Of a stretch of 23,307 bases of DNA, positions 6,273 to 13,905 are shown in pieces. The stretch lies in NCBI GenBank assembly GCA_934351445.1, contig CAKRIZ010000035.1:1-23307 (forward strand), read 5' to 3'. This DNA comes from an uncultured Eubacterium sp. (lineage in GTDB: Bacteria; Bacillota; Clostridia; Lachnospirales; Lachnospiraceae). Within the stretch, counting starts at the first letter, position 1; each line of letters starts with the position of its first letter. The notes under the pieces are model-generated. The model did no database searches. It worked only from the letters and a program-made list of their open reading frames with translations, and had not been told where the DNA came from. The position numbers were made by a program, and so were the translations under genes.

Positions 6273-6290
6273 GTTGCCAAATCGTTGCCA
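6273..6290 (+). repeat. Putative integrase arm-type sites, right end
   Basis: GTTGCCA boxes start at 6273 and 6284, the same 11-bp period and orientation as at 718-735. They end 60 bases before the right core repeat. A shared TTCTTAAACA (6292-6301) and the palindrome AAACAAATTTGTTT follow. The stretch 6227-6349 contains no gene. Confidence 0.55.
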
Positions 6291-6349
6291 GTTCTTAAAC
6301 AAATTTGTTTGGAAACATTAATTTTACTGGATTTCTTTTGACTGTTCCC

Positions 6350-6361
6350 TTATTCAAACTC
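6350..6361. other. Right attachment site within the guaA 3' end
   Basis: TTATTCAAACTC encodes Glu-Phe-Glu-stop of guaA on the minus strand and is repeated at 603-614. guaA 3' ends are established targets of Tn5801-like elements and several genomic islands, whose core sequence is of the form GAGTGGGAATAA; here it reads GAGTTTGAATAA. Confidence 0.8.
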
Positions 6362-7924
6362 AATCGTTCCCGGCGGTTTACTCGTCAGATCATAGAATAC
6401 ACGATTGACTCCCTTCACCTCATTGATGATACGGCTCATGACTCTCTGCAGTACCTCAAACGGTATCTCAGCGGATTCGGCGGTCATGAAGTCGATCGTA
6501 TTGACAGCGCGGAGCGCCACCGCATAGTCGTAGGTTCGCTCATCACCCATGACTCCGACGGAGCGCATGTTAGTGAGTGCGGCGAAATACTGATTCGGCA
6601 TCCATGCCGGGTCTTGTCCATACTCTTTTTTGTATGCTGCGACTGCTGCGTCTACTTCTTCGCGATAGATGTAGTCCGCATCCTGTACGATACGCACCTT
6701 TTCTGCATTGACTTCCCCGATAATACGGATTCCGAGTCCGGGACCGGGGAACGGCTGGCGGAACACAAGATGTTCGGGAATGCCGAGCTCTAAGCCGGCT
6801 TTGCGCACTTCGTCTTTGAACAGATCACGTAACGGCTCAATAATCTCCTTAAAATCTACATATTCAGGCAATCCGCCGACATTGTGGTGGGACTTGATCA
6901 CTGCGGATTCGCCGCCCAATCCGGATTCTACGACATCCGGATAGATCGTGCCCTGTGCTAAAAAGTCAACTGCGCCGATCTTCTTTGCCTCTTCCTCGAA
7001 TACGCGGATAAACTCTTCGCCGATGATCTTCCGCTTGTGCTCGGGCTCGGTCACACCTGCCAGCTTGTTATAATAACGCTCCTGTGCATTGACGCGGATA
7101 AAGTTCAGATCAAAGATTCCGCCTGCACCAAAGACTGCTTCTACCTCATCGCCCTCATTTTTGCGCAACAGCCCATGATCTACGAATACACATGTCAGCT
7201 GCTTTCCGATCGCTCTAGACAACAACCCTGCAGCTACCGATGAATCCACACCACCAGACAGAGCCAACAGTACCTTTCCATCACCAACTTTTTCGCGGAT
7301 CGCACGGATAGACTGCTCTACAAAGGAATCCATGCGCCAGTCACCGGCACAACCACAGATGCCAGTCACAAAGTTATTAAGCATCTCTTTTCCCTGAACA
7401 GTATGCAGCACTTCCGGATGGAACTGGATCGCATACAGCTTCTGTTTGGTATTCTCTGCAGCTGCTACCGGGCAGTCGGCTGTGTGCGCCACGATTTTAA
7501 ATCCGGGAGCTGCCTTTGAAATATAATCAAAATGACTCATCCAGCAGATCGTCTTTTCGTCTACTCCGTCAAACAGAGGTGTTGTCGTATCGACAAAGAC
7601 TTCTGTCTTTCCGTATTCCCGCACAGGCGCTTTTTCTACGGTTCCGCCTAAGATATGCATCATCAGCTGTGCACCGTAACACAACCCGAGCACCGGGATA
7701 CCCATTTCGAACAATTCCTTCGTATAAGTCGGTGCGCCTGGCTCATAGCAGCTGTTCGGTCCACCGGTCAAGATGATTCCCTTCGGATTCATCTCTTTAA
7801 TTTTCTGTATATCGGTCTTATAGGAATAGATCTCGCAATATACATTGCATTCTCTGACGCGACGCGCAACCAGCTGATTGTACTGCCCGCCAAAATCAAT
7901 GACGATGACTGTCTCTCTTGTCAT
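6350..7924 (-). CDS. guaA: GMP synthase (glutamine-hydrolysing)
   Basis: Makes GMP from XMP, ATP and glutamine in the cytoplasm. The protein has 524 residues, normal for the family. The N-terminal class I glutamine amidotransferase has its nucleophile Cys82 ([10 protein letters not shown]) and His169/Glu171 (FHPE). The ATP-pyrophosphatase P-loop SGGVDSS is at 223-229, and the C-terminal domain has [14 protein letters not shown] and ends PPGTIEFE (commonly ..EWE). The start at 7924 follows AGGAGG by six bases; an in-frame ATG 24 bases upstream lacks a ribosome site. The 3' end is the integration site of the element and its last codons are intact, so the gene should function. Its downstream flank is now element DNA with a new terminator at 6174-6226. 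Confidence 0.97.
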   Translation of the reverse strand: MTRETVIVIDFGGQYNQLVARRVRECNVYCEIYSYKTDIQKIKEMNPKGIILTGGPNSCYEPGAPTYTKELFEMGIPVLGLCYGAQLMMHILGGTVEKAPVREYGKTEVFVDTTTPLFDGVDEKTICWMSHFDYISKAAPGFKIVAHTADCPVAAAENTKQKLYAIQFHPEVLHTVQGKEMLNNFVTGICGCAGDWRMDSFVEQSIRAIREKVGDGKVLLALSGGVDSSVAAGLLSRAIGKQLTCVFVDHGLLRKNEGDEVEAVFGAGGIFDLNFIRVNAQERYYNKLAGVTEPEHKRKIIGEEFIRVFEEEAKKIGAVDFLAQGTIYPDVVESGLGGESAVIKSHHNVGGLPEYVDFKEIIEPLRDLFKDEVRKAGLELGIPEHLVFRQPFPGPGLGIRIIGEVNAEKVRIVQDADYIYREEVDAAVAAYKKEYGQDPAWMPNQYFAALTNMRSVGVMGDERTYDYAVALRAVNTIDFMTAESAEIPFEVLQRVMSRIINEVKGVNRVFYDLTSKPPGTIEFE

Positions 7925-7951
7925 GTTGTTCCTCCTGCTTTTTCTCAAAAG

Positions 7952-7957
7952 ATTATA
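7952..7957 (-). promoter_or_regulatory. Extended -10 promoter of guaA
   Basis: TGGTATAAT on the minus strand, about 28 bases before the ATG, is a consensus -10 with the TGn extension. The -35 is poor (TTGTGA at 19 bp). No purine riboswitch fold is evident in the short leader. Confidence 0.55.
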
Positions 7958-8006
7958 CCAGACAATAGAACACGCTTCACAAATATTCTACTGTTTTGAA
8001 TAACAT

Positions 8007-8041
8007 AAAGACCGGATGATATGATACATCATCCAGCCTTT
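8007..8041 (-). terminator. Terminator after the MATE gene
   Basis: AAAGGCTGGATGAT pairs with ATCATCCGGTCTTT (two G-T pairs) around a 7-base loop. It lies between the MATE stop and the guaA promoter. The T-run is short on either strand. Confidence 0.6.
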
Positions 8042-8098
8042 TCTATCATAGCAAAGCCCACCGAGTACGACAAGCCTTTTTTCTTATTTTCTACATTT

Positions 8099-9472
8099 TT
8101 ACCCTGCTGCTTCATTTTTCGTAACGACCGCTTTTGTGACCCACTTGCCTTGCAGTACCCGGACTGCATTGACCAGTCCGGTCAGTGTCCATGTCAGTCC
8201 GTTTGTGTACCATACGCCCCACATGCCAATTCCCGGTATCATCATAAACATAAATGCAAATCCGATACGGCCGATAACTTCCGTAATTCCATTGATCATC
8301 GCAAAAAATGCGTCTCCGACTCCGTTTAACATTCCGCGCAGCACATAGATCAATCCCAGCCCAAAGTACATCGTACTCGTGATGCGCAGACCCTTTGCCC
8401 CAATCCGTATCACTTCCGGTTCGTCAATAAAGATGCTGACAATTGGTTCTCCGAATAGCCACATCACTACGATCATAAGCAGGCTGATCATCGCCACCAG
8501 CCAGACGCTCTTTTTCACACCGGTACGCACCCGGTCATATTGCCCGGCTCCGACATTCTGCCCTGCAAAGGTAGATACCGCCAAGGCCAGCGAATTATAC
8601 GGCTGCTGTACCAGATTTTCCACACGGTTAGTCGCTGTATACGCCGCCATCACAGTAGCCCCGTAACGGTTGACAACACTCTGCAACGCTACACAGGAAA
8701 ATGCAATCAACGCATTCTGTGCAGCAACCGGTATACCGATCTGGAATGTCTTTTTTGTAATTTCAGCATCATAGTCCATATGCCGCCTTTTTAGCCGAAG
8801 ATACTCATTCTTTTTATAACCGTATAGGATTGATCCCAACATGGCAAAAAACTGCGCGATCACTGTTGCCCAGGCTGCCCCTGCCACACCCATCTGCATC
8901 GGTACGACGAACAACAGATCAAGCACAACATTGAGTACACTGGCCACTCCAAGGAAGATCAACGGTGTTTTAGCATCGCCCAGTGCACGCAATTCCGCCG
9001 ATACAGTATTATAACCTGCCACAACCACAGTAAATCCACAGACAATCCGCATGTATACGAGTGCATCCGCAAAATTTTCTGCCGGAGTATGCATCAAATG
9101 CAAAATCGGCTCTGCCAACGCAGCTCCACACAGGCTCATGAGCAAACCGGTCACTAATGTAATGTAGATCGAATTAGCTATGATTTTTTTCACATATTCT
9201 TCCTCTCCCGCACCAAAATACTGGGAGATCAGAATTCCGATACCGGAACCAAGTCCCATACATAGCGAGAAGAATAGAAATGTAATGCTTCCGACCGATC
9301 CGACCGCGCCCAGCGCATTTGTTCCGACAAAACGCCCGACAATTACAGAATCTACCATATTATAAAACTGTTGGAAAATGTTTCCCACTAACATTGGCAG
9401 CGTAAATTGCAACAACAATTTTGTCTCATTTCCTTTGGTCATATCCAATACATACCGGCTCGCCATCGTCAT
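8099..9472 (-). CDS. MATE-family multidrug/cation antiporter
   Basis: A 457-residue inner-membrane protein with about twelve hydrophobic helices in two halves, the size and layout of MATE (NorM/MepA/DinF) exporters. Recognisable stretches are LLLQFTLPMLVGNIFQQFYN followed by MVDSVIVGRFVG at the N-terminus and the matching second-half segment FQIGIPVAAQNALIAFSCVA with AAYTATNRVENL. Such proteins expel cationic drugs or metabolites using a Na+ or H+ gradient; the substrate here is unknown. GGAGGGG lies close to the ATG at 9472; the ATG at 9466 has better spacing. It has its own promoter (9518-9545) and an unusual near-dyad TGTCAC/GTAACA in the leader, which may be a control site. Confidence 0.92.
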   Translation of the reverse strand: MTMASRYVLDMTKGNETKLLLQFTLPMLVGNIFQQFYNMVDSVIVGRFVGTNALGAVGSVGSITFLFFSLCMGLGSGIGILISQYFGAGEEEYVKKIIANSIYITLVTGLLMSLCGAALAEPILHLMHTPAENFADALVYMRIVCGFTVVVAGYNTVSAELRALGDAKTPLIFLGVASVLNVVLDLLFVVPMQMGVAGAAWATVIAQFFAMLGSILYGYKKNEYLRLKRRHMDYDAEITKKTFQIGIPVAAQNALIAFSCVALQSVVNRYGATVMAAYTATNRVENLVQQPYNSLALAVSTFAGQNVGAGQYDRVRTGVKKSVWLVAMISLLMIVVMWLFGEPIVSIFIDEPEVIRIGAKGLRITSTMYFGLGLIYVLRGMLNGVGDAFFAMINGITEVIGRIGFAFMFMMIPGIGMWGVWYTNGLTWTLTGLVNAVRVLQGKWVTKAVVTKNEAAG

Positions 9473-9517
9473 ATCCCCTCCGCTATTTTTTCTGTCACTT
9501 TTTATGTAACAGATATG

Positions 9518-9545
9518 ACTATAGCAGAATCTATCGGAAAATCAA
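9518..9545 (-). promoter_or_regulatory. Promoter of the MATE gene
   Basis: On the minus strand TTGATT (9540-9545), a 16-bp spacer and TATAGT (9518-9523). An inverted repeat TGTCAC-N7-GTAACA (one mismatch) at about 9493-9511 sits just downstream. Confidence 0.5.
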
Positions 9546-9548
9546 GCC

Positions 9549-9809
9549 CTATTTTAGATTTTTTTCACGCAGATATTTATCCTTCGTAGCCAGTCCTCCG
9601 CGGATATGCCGTTCAGATTTATTCATGTCCAACACCTTGCGCGCCTCTGCAGCCAGCGATGGGTTGATGAGTGTCAGTCTTTCCGCGACATCCTTATGTA
9701 CCGTTGATTTTGAAATTCCAAACTGCTTTGCAGTCTGCCGCACTGTCGTATTGTGCTCAATGATATAGTTCGCAATATCGATTGCCCGTTTTTCTATATA
9801 CTCTTTCAA
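9549..9809 (-). CDS. spoIIID: Sporulation transcription factor SpoIIID
   Basis: An 86-residue DNA-binding protein that acts in the mother cell after SigE. The body matches SpoIIID closely: EKRAIDIANYIIEHNTTVRQ, TAKQFGISKSTVHKDVAERL, then INPSLAAEARKVLDMNKSER and HIRGGLATKDKY. The HTH is the GISKSTVHKD segment, and the basic RHIRGG..T..KY part is the second DNA-contact region of the family. The start is set at the TTG at 9809 (KEYIEKR follows, as in other SpoIIIDs), with a GAGGGG ribosome site seven bases upstream; the frame extends ten codons further without family match. The ribosome site lies inside a 15-bp hairpin (9816-9860), so expression may be controlled there. Its presence marks the organism as a spore former or a recent descendant of one. 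Confidence 0.93.
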   Translation of the reverse strand: MKEYIEKRAIDIANYIIEHNTTVRQTAKQFGISKSTVHKDVAERLTLINPSLAAEARKVLDMNKSERHIRGGLATKDKYLREKNLK

Positions 9810-9860
9810 AAAAAGCCCCTCAAGAATACTTTGATTCAATATATGAGTATCCTTAAGGGG
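9807..9860 (-). promoter_or_regulatory. Terminator-like hairpin covering the spoIIID ribosome site
   Basis: On the minus strand CCCCTTAAGGATACT pairs with AGTATTCTTGAGGGG (15 bp with two G-T pairs) around a 15-base loop, and is followed by C and seven T. The 3' arm contains the GAGGGG ribosome site, and the last two T of the run belong to the TTG start codon. The structure could end transcription, hide the ribosome site, or both. Confidence 0.6.
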
Positions 9861-9961
9861 TTATTCCTGTATTTTAGAACATGAGGGCAATCTGTGTCCT
9901 GCTCTGTAAAATCGCAGCTATTCAATACAGGTCAAAGCATTTGCTGCTAAGACCGTAAAAA

Positions 9962-10078
9962 AGAATCCTGCTCGCAGGATTCTCCGCCTGCGGCGGGTCG
10001 CTTCTGCGACATACTTCCTAACCGCCGCAGTGCGATCCTCTATTCTTATGTGATAGGAATTTCCTATCACATAAGAAT
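9962..10078. repeat. Cluster of nested palindromes
   Basis: Three structures in a row. First, AGAATCCTGC/GCAGGATTCT with a 2-base centre (9962-9983). Second, CTGCGGCGG (9988-9996) pairs with CCGCCGCAG (10022-10030) around an inner GTCGC-TTCT-GCGAC hairpin (9997-10010). Third, a perfect 18-bp inverted repeat with a 1-base centre (10042-10078, arm ATTCTTATGTGATAGGAA). There is no T-run, so it is not a plain terminator for paaK. It looks like an intergenic palindromic repeat. The remaining 9861-9961 holds nothing I can identify. Confidence 0.6.
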
Positions 10079-10099
10079 ATGATTCAGTAATGCAAAATC

Positions 10100-11347
10100 T
10101 TATAATTCTCTGTGATCGATCACTCGCTTTGCCTTTTTCTCGAAGCGCGGCAATGTGCCAACCGGAACGACTGTGATCTTCGGAGTCACACCAATTTTTG
10201 ATTTAAATAATTCTCTGATCTGAGCCTCAGCCTCATCGAATTCTACGCGGCCTTCCGCTTCGCATGTCACCAGCATGACATCTCTGTTCTTTGACTCATC
10301 ATGTGCGATATTGATATTATATTCACTGGATACACCATCCACTAGCGATAACAATTCCTCCACCTGACTCGGGAACATATTGACACCATGTACTTTAAAC
10401 ATGTCATCACTTCTTCCCTTGATACTGTCGATTCTGGGATATTTTTTGCATCTGTCACAATTACATGCGCCAGGCACAATGCGGGAAATATCATGTGTGC
10501 GGAAACGGATCAACGGTGCGCCCTCTTTGACAAGCGTCGTGATAACGATCTCACCTTCCTCACCATCTGGCACCGGCTTGCCTGTTTTCGGATCGATAAT
10601 CTCGATATAAATATAGTCATCCCAATAGTGGATCGCTGTCTCACCCGGACAGTTGATGCCGATACCCGGTCCGTAGATCTCCGTCAGGCCATAGATGTCA
10701 AACAACTCTATTCCCAGACCATCACGGATGCTTTTTCGCATCTTTTCACTCCAACGTTCTGAACCGATCACTCCTTTTTTCAGACAAATCTGATCCTTAA
10801 TACCACGCTTTTCTATTTCTTCTGATAAAAGCAGTGCATAGGACGATGTCGCGGTGATGACTGTAGATTTCAGATCAACCATCATCTGAAGCTGCTTGTC
10901 CGTATTGCCAGGACCCATCGGGATCGCCATTGCTCCCAATTTCTCACAGCCAAGCTGAAAACCGATGCCTGCTGTCCACAAACCATAACCCGGTGTAATC
11001 TGGATATGATCCTTTCTGGTAATACCTGCAGTCTCATAGCATCTGGCAAACATCGTTGCCCAATCATCTACATCCTTTGCTGTATAAGGGATAATGACTG
11101 GTTTGCCCGTTGTTCCTGAAGATGAATGAATTCGAACGACCTCCTCATCCGGTACTGCCTGAATACCCAACGGATATGCATTTCTCAGATCATCCTTGCT
11201 GGAAAACGGCAATGCCTCAAATTCTTCCTGACTGGAAATTCCTGTAATATTCAGTTCACGATATTTATTTCCATAATAATTGTCGTTGCTGATCAGACGC
11301 TTAATCTGAGCATCTACCTGCTCTAACTGTATTTGGTTTAACTGCAT
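10100..11347 (-). CDS. paaK: Phenylacetate-CoA ligase-type enzyme
   Basis: A 415-residue adenylate-forming enzyme of the PaaK family (AMP-binding domain plus a short C-terminal AMP_ligC-like domain from about 330). The phosphate-binding loop is HSSSGTTGK (74-82). YGLTEIYGPG is the A5-type motif, IRFRTHDISRIVPG the A7/A8 region, and a Cys-rich CNCDRCKKYPRI follows. The final AKRVID has the conserved lysine. PaaK joins arylacetates to CoA; beside indolepyruvate:ferredoxin oxidoreductase genes it may run in the opposite direction and release arylacetate with energy gain, or simply activate arylacetates. GAGGA precedes the ATG. It follows iorB by 40 bases and is likely in one transcript with it. 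Confidence 0.9.
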   Translation of the reverse strand: MQLNQIQLEQVDAQIKRLISNDNYYGNKYRELNITGISSQEEFEALPFSSKDDLRNAYPLGIQAVPDEEVVRIHSSSGTTGKPVIIPYTAKDVDDWATMFARCYETAGITRKDHIQITPGYGLWTAGIGFQLGCEKLGAMAIPMGPGNTDKQLQMMVDLKSTVITATSSYALLLSEEIEKRGIKDQICLKKGVIGSERWSEKMRKSIRDGLGIELFDIYGLTEIYGPGIGINCPGETAIHYWDDYIYIEIIDPKTGKPVPDGEEGEIVITTLVKEGAPLIRFRTHDISRIVPGACNCDRCKKYPRIDSIKGRSDDMFKVHGVNMFPSQVEELLSLVDGVSSEYNINIAHDESKNRDVMLVTCEAEGRVEFDEAEAQIRELFKSKIGVTPKITVVPVGTLPRFEKKAKRVIDHREL

Positions 11348-11387
11348 GTATAATTCCTCTTTTCCTTATATTTGACTTTATATCTGC

Positions 11388-11987
11388 TTATTTTGCTGTC
11401 TGTGCCTGCCCGCTCGCAAAGGCATATCCCTTTTCAAATGCAAGCCTGTTATTTTCTACAAATTTTGACGGTACACGCACCCTGATCTCCTTTTGGATCG
11501 CTTCTTTCGGAATATCGAGTACTCCGGAACCCGCTGCCACCCCCAGCAAGATCACATTGAGATATTTACTGCTCCCGAACTCAGCACATAGCTGCTGTCC
11601 ATCTACCGCAAGCACCTGACACTTTTTCTGCAGGTATTCGATCATATTGGTTCCGTCATAACCGGTCTCATGCAAAGACTCTGTCGTTGGCTTCACCGGA
11701 TCGACGTTTACAATCACAAGTCCATCCTGTTTCAGATAGGAAAGATTTCTGACCGCCTCTGACGGCTCAAAGGATATGATCATATCACACTTTCCTTTCG
11801 GTATCAGCGGTGAATAGGCCTCCCCGATCCGTACATGACTTGTGACCGATCCACCACGCTGCGCCATTCCGATCGTCTCGGCAGAATGTACGATATTTCC
11901 TTCTGCCATAGCTGCTGCAGCAATGAGTTTAGACGCCAATACTGTTCCCTGTCCACCGACTCCGCATATTAATATATCTTTTTTCAT
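11388..11987 (-). CDS. iorB: Indolepyruvate:ferredoxin oxidoreductase, beta subunit
   Basis: A 199-residue protein of the pyruvate/ketoisovalerate oxidoreductase catalytic (gamma-type) domain. The N-terminus MKKDILICGVGGQGTVLASK has the family GVGGQG loop; AETIGMAQRGGSVTSHVRIG follows at about residues 36-55, also diagnostic. It pairs with IorA to decarboxylate aryl pyruvates (from Trp, Phe, Tyr transamination) to aryl-acetyl-CoA with reduction of ferredoxin. The gene is 58 bases after iorA and 40 before paaK. The ribosome site is weak (AGGTGAG rather far from the ATG). Confidence 0.92.
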   Translation of the reverse strand: MKKDILICGVGGQGTVLASKLIAAAAMAEGNIVHSAETIGMAQRGGSVTSHVRIGEAYSPLIPKGKCDMIISFEPSEAVRNLSYLKQDGLVIVNVDPVKPTTESLHETGYDGTNMIEYLQKKCQVLAVDGQQLCAEFGSSKYLNVILLGVAAGSGVLDIPKEAIQKEIRVRVPSKFVENNRLAFEKGYAFASGQAQTAK

Positions 11988-12045
11988 ATATGTATGAACT
12001 GCTCACCTATATATAGTGAGACTCTCCTTCCCGATATGTTCCTCT

Positions 12046-13851
12046 CTATTCGCTCACTGTGATTGCACCCGTCGGACATATTTGTCCACACAGATTGCAT
12101 CCGGTACACAGATTCTGGTCGATGGTGACTTTACCGTCTACCTTTACAATAGCCGGGCATCCAATCTCCCGGATACATTTCTGGCACTGGATACATGTCT
12201 CTGCAACTGCTGCCTTCTTTGTACTTTTTGCAATCGCAATACACGGTGACTTGAAGATAACCGCCTTGACACCTTTTTCTTCTGCTGCTTCTCTGACCAC
12301 CGCCACTGCTGCAGTCAGATCTAACGGGTCTACAGTCTTTACAAACGTGAGTCCAATTCCTCTCAGAATCTGCTCGATACTCACCTTTTCTACGATATCG
12401 CCCATCATATTACGTCCTGTTCCCGGATGTGGCTGATGCCCGGTCATCGCTGTCGTGGAATTGTCCAGTATGCAAACCACAATATTGGCCTCATTATACA
12501 CTGCATTGACAACCCCTGTCATACCAGACGCAAAAAATGTTGAATCACCGATAAATGCAAACGCTGCTCCATCCATCTGTTCATCTACCCAGTGGAAGCC
12601 CTGCGCCATTGTGACGCCGGCGCCCATACATAGACACGTATCACACATATCGAGTGGCATCGCGTTCCCCAGTGTATAACATCCGATATCTCCACAAAAA
12701 TAACTCTTTTTCCCTTTCATTGCCTGTTTGACCGCATAGAAGGAAGCCCTGTGCGGACAACCGGCACACAATACCGGCGGGCGCACCGGCAACTGTGGCA
12801 TATCCGAGGTATCTATCGTTGCATCTGCAAGCGGCAGCCCTAAAAATTTACCTAATATCTGTTGTGCTGATTCATAGGAATTCTCTCCACTCGGCGGCAC
12901 GTGACCGGTCAATTTGCCACAGATTTTAACAGGCAGCTGATGTTTGCCGCACAGCATCAACAGTTTTTCCTCAATATATGGACTCAATTCTTCTAAAACA
13001 ATGACTTCTTCCACGCCCTGCAATGCGTCCAGCACAAACTGCTCCGGAAATGGATAAGGAGTTCCGATCCGGCAGATCTTTACCTCGGGATGATCCATCA
13101 GCGCCTCTCTGGCATATGCATAGCTGACACCACCGGCAAACACCGCCTTTTTACATTTGTTTGATGAAACTGACGTCTCATTGTATCCATTTTTTGAAAA
13201 ATCATCCCCAATCTCCACATTCCGTTTTTCGATCATTGCATGGTTCGCATAAGATAATCTGGGAAAAATGACCCACTTTTTAGAGTCCTTTATGAATCCT
13301 TCAAATGCATGTCCCACAAATGTCTCCGGAACATCAATATTGGCATATGCATGGCAGATTCTCGTCGTCGGTCTGAATAAAACAGGTGTCTGGTACTTTT
13401 CTGAATACGCAAACGCTTCCTGAATCATGACATAGGCTTCCTCCGGCGATACCGGATCAAATACCGGTATTCTCGCGAATTCTGCAAATCTTCGGGTATC
13501 CTGTTCTGTCTGTGAGGATATCGGCCCCGGATCGTCTGCTGATACAATGACCATTCCCCCCTTGACCCCTACATATGCCAGTGACATCAGCGGATCTGAT
13601 GCCACATTTAATCCGACCTGCTTCATCGTCACCAGACTTCTGGCTCCAGAATATGCCGCGCTTGCAGCGACTTCCATTGCAGCTTTCTCATTGACAGACC
13701 ACTCTATATGCAAGCCTTCACGCGGATGTTTTGCAATCGTTTCAATAATCTCTGAGGATGGTGTTCCCGGATAACCTGCAACCAGATTGACACCTGCTGC
13801 CAATGCTCCCAGCGCAATCGCACCATTTCCCATCATGTACTCTTTTTTCAT
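12046..13851 (-). CDS. iorA: Indolepyruvate:ferredoxin oxidoreductase, alpha subunit
   Basis: A 601-residue protein with the domain order of IorA. First comes the pyrimidine-binding domain (NLVAGYPGTPSSEII, TMKQVGLNVASDP). Next is the TPP-binding domain (CGDIGCYTLG, then AFIGDSTFFASGMTG and the LDNSTTAMTGHQPHPG end of the thiamine motif). Last is a C-terminal two-cluster ferredoxin domain: Cys 553, 556, 559, 565 and Cys 582, 585, 588, 592 bind two 4Fe-4S clusters. It catalyses oxidation of aryl 2-oxoacids to acyl-CoA under anoxic conditions. It is first in the iorA-iorB-paaK order. No strong promoter is visible in the 54 bases after the GGDEF gene; a small hairpin (CACAGA/TCTGTG) is there. 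Confidence 0.95.
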   Translation of the reverse strand: MKKEYMMGNGAIALGALAAGVNLVAGYPGTPSSEIIETIAKHPREGLHIEWSVNEKAAMEVAASAAYSGARSLVTMKQVGLNVASDPLMSLAYVGVKGGMVIVSADDPGPISSQTEQDTRRFAEFARIPVFDPVSPEEAYVMIQEAFAYSEKYQTPVLFRPTTRICHAYANIDVPETFVGHAFEGFIKDSKKWVIFPRLSYANHAMIEKRNVEIGDDFSKNGYNETSVSSNKCKKAVFAGGVSYAYAREALMDHPEVKICRIGTPYPFPEQFVLDALQGVEEVIVLEELSPYIEEKLLMLCGKHQLPVKICGKLTGHVPPSGENSYESAQQILGKFLGLPLADATIDTSDMPQLPVRPPVLCAGCPHRASFYAVKQAMKGKKSYFCGDIGCYTLGNAMPLDMCDTCLCMGAGVTMAQGFHWVDEQMDGAAFAFIGDSTFFASGMTGVVNAVYNEANIVVCILDNSTTAMTGHQPHPGTGRNMMGDIVEKVSIEQILRGIGLTFVKTVDPLDLTAAVAVVREAAEEKGVKAVIFKSPCIAIAKSTKKAAVAETCIQCQKCIREIGCPAIVKVDGKVTIDQNLCTGCNLCGQICPTGAITVSE

Positions 13852-13905
13852 TTTCTCGTAGCTCCCTTTACCTTTTATTACAACTCCACAGATTACTTCT
13901 GTGAT

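Larger units (their letters stand above)
603..6361. mobile_element. Integrative element (defective) inserted at the guaA 3' end
   Basis: The borders are the 12-bp direct repeats at 603-614 and 6350-6361. Internal to each are paired GTTGCCA boxes (718-735 and 6273-6290) and a shared TTCTTAAACA next to an imperfect palindrome (631-640 and 6292-6301). Contents are typical of accessory DNA: HicAB, TnpV, a DUF6462-like HTH protein, an integrase N-terminus, an XRE regulator, and a small regulated cargo operon. No complete recombinase, relaxase or conjugation gene is present, so the element is probably immobile or mobilised in trans. The right end reconstitutes guaA, as in Tn5801-type insertions. 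By eye the region is more AT-rich than the DNA to the right of guaA. Confidence 0.75.

Noticed and set aside
7925..7990. Purine riboswitch before guaA
   Set aside because: The leader after the -10 is only about 20 bases, too short for an aptamer.
13852..13905. Terminator between the GGDEF gene and iorA
   Set aside because: Only a 6-bp CACAGA/TCTGTG stem without a T-run; I cannot say whether transcription continues.
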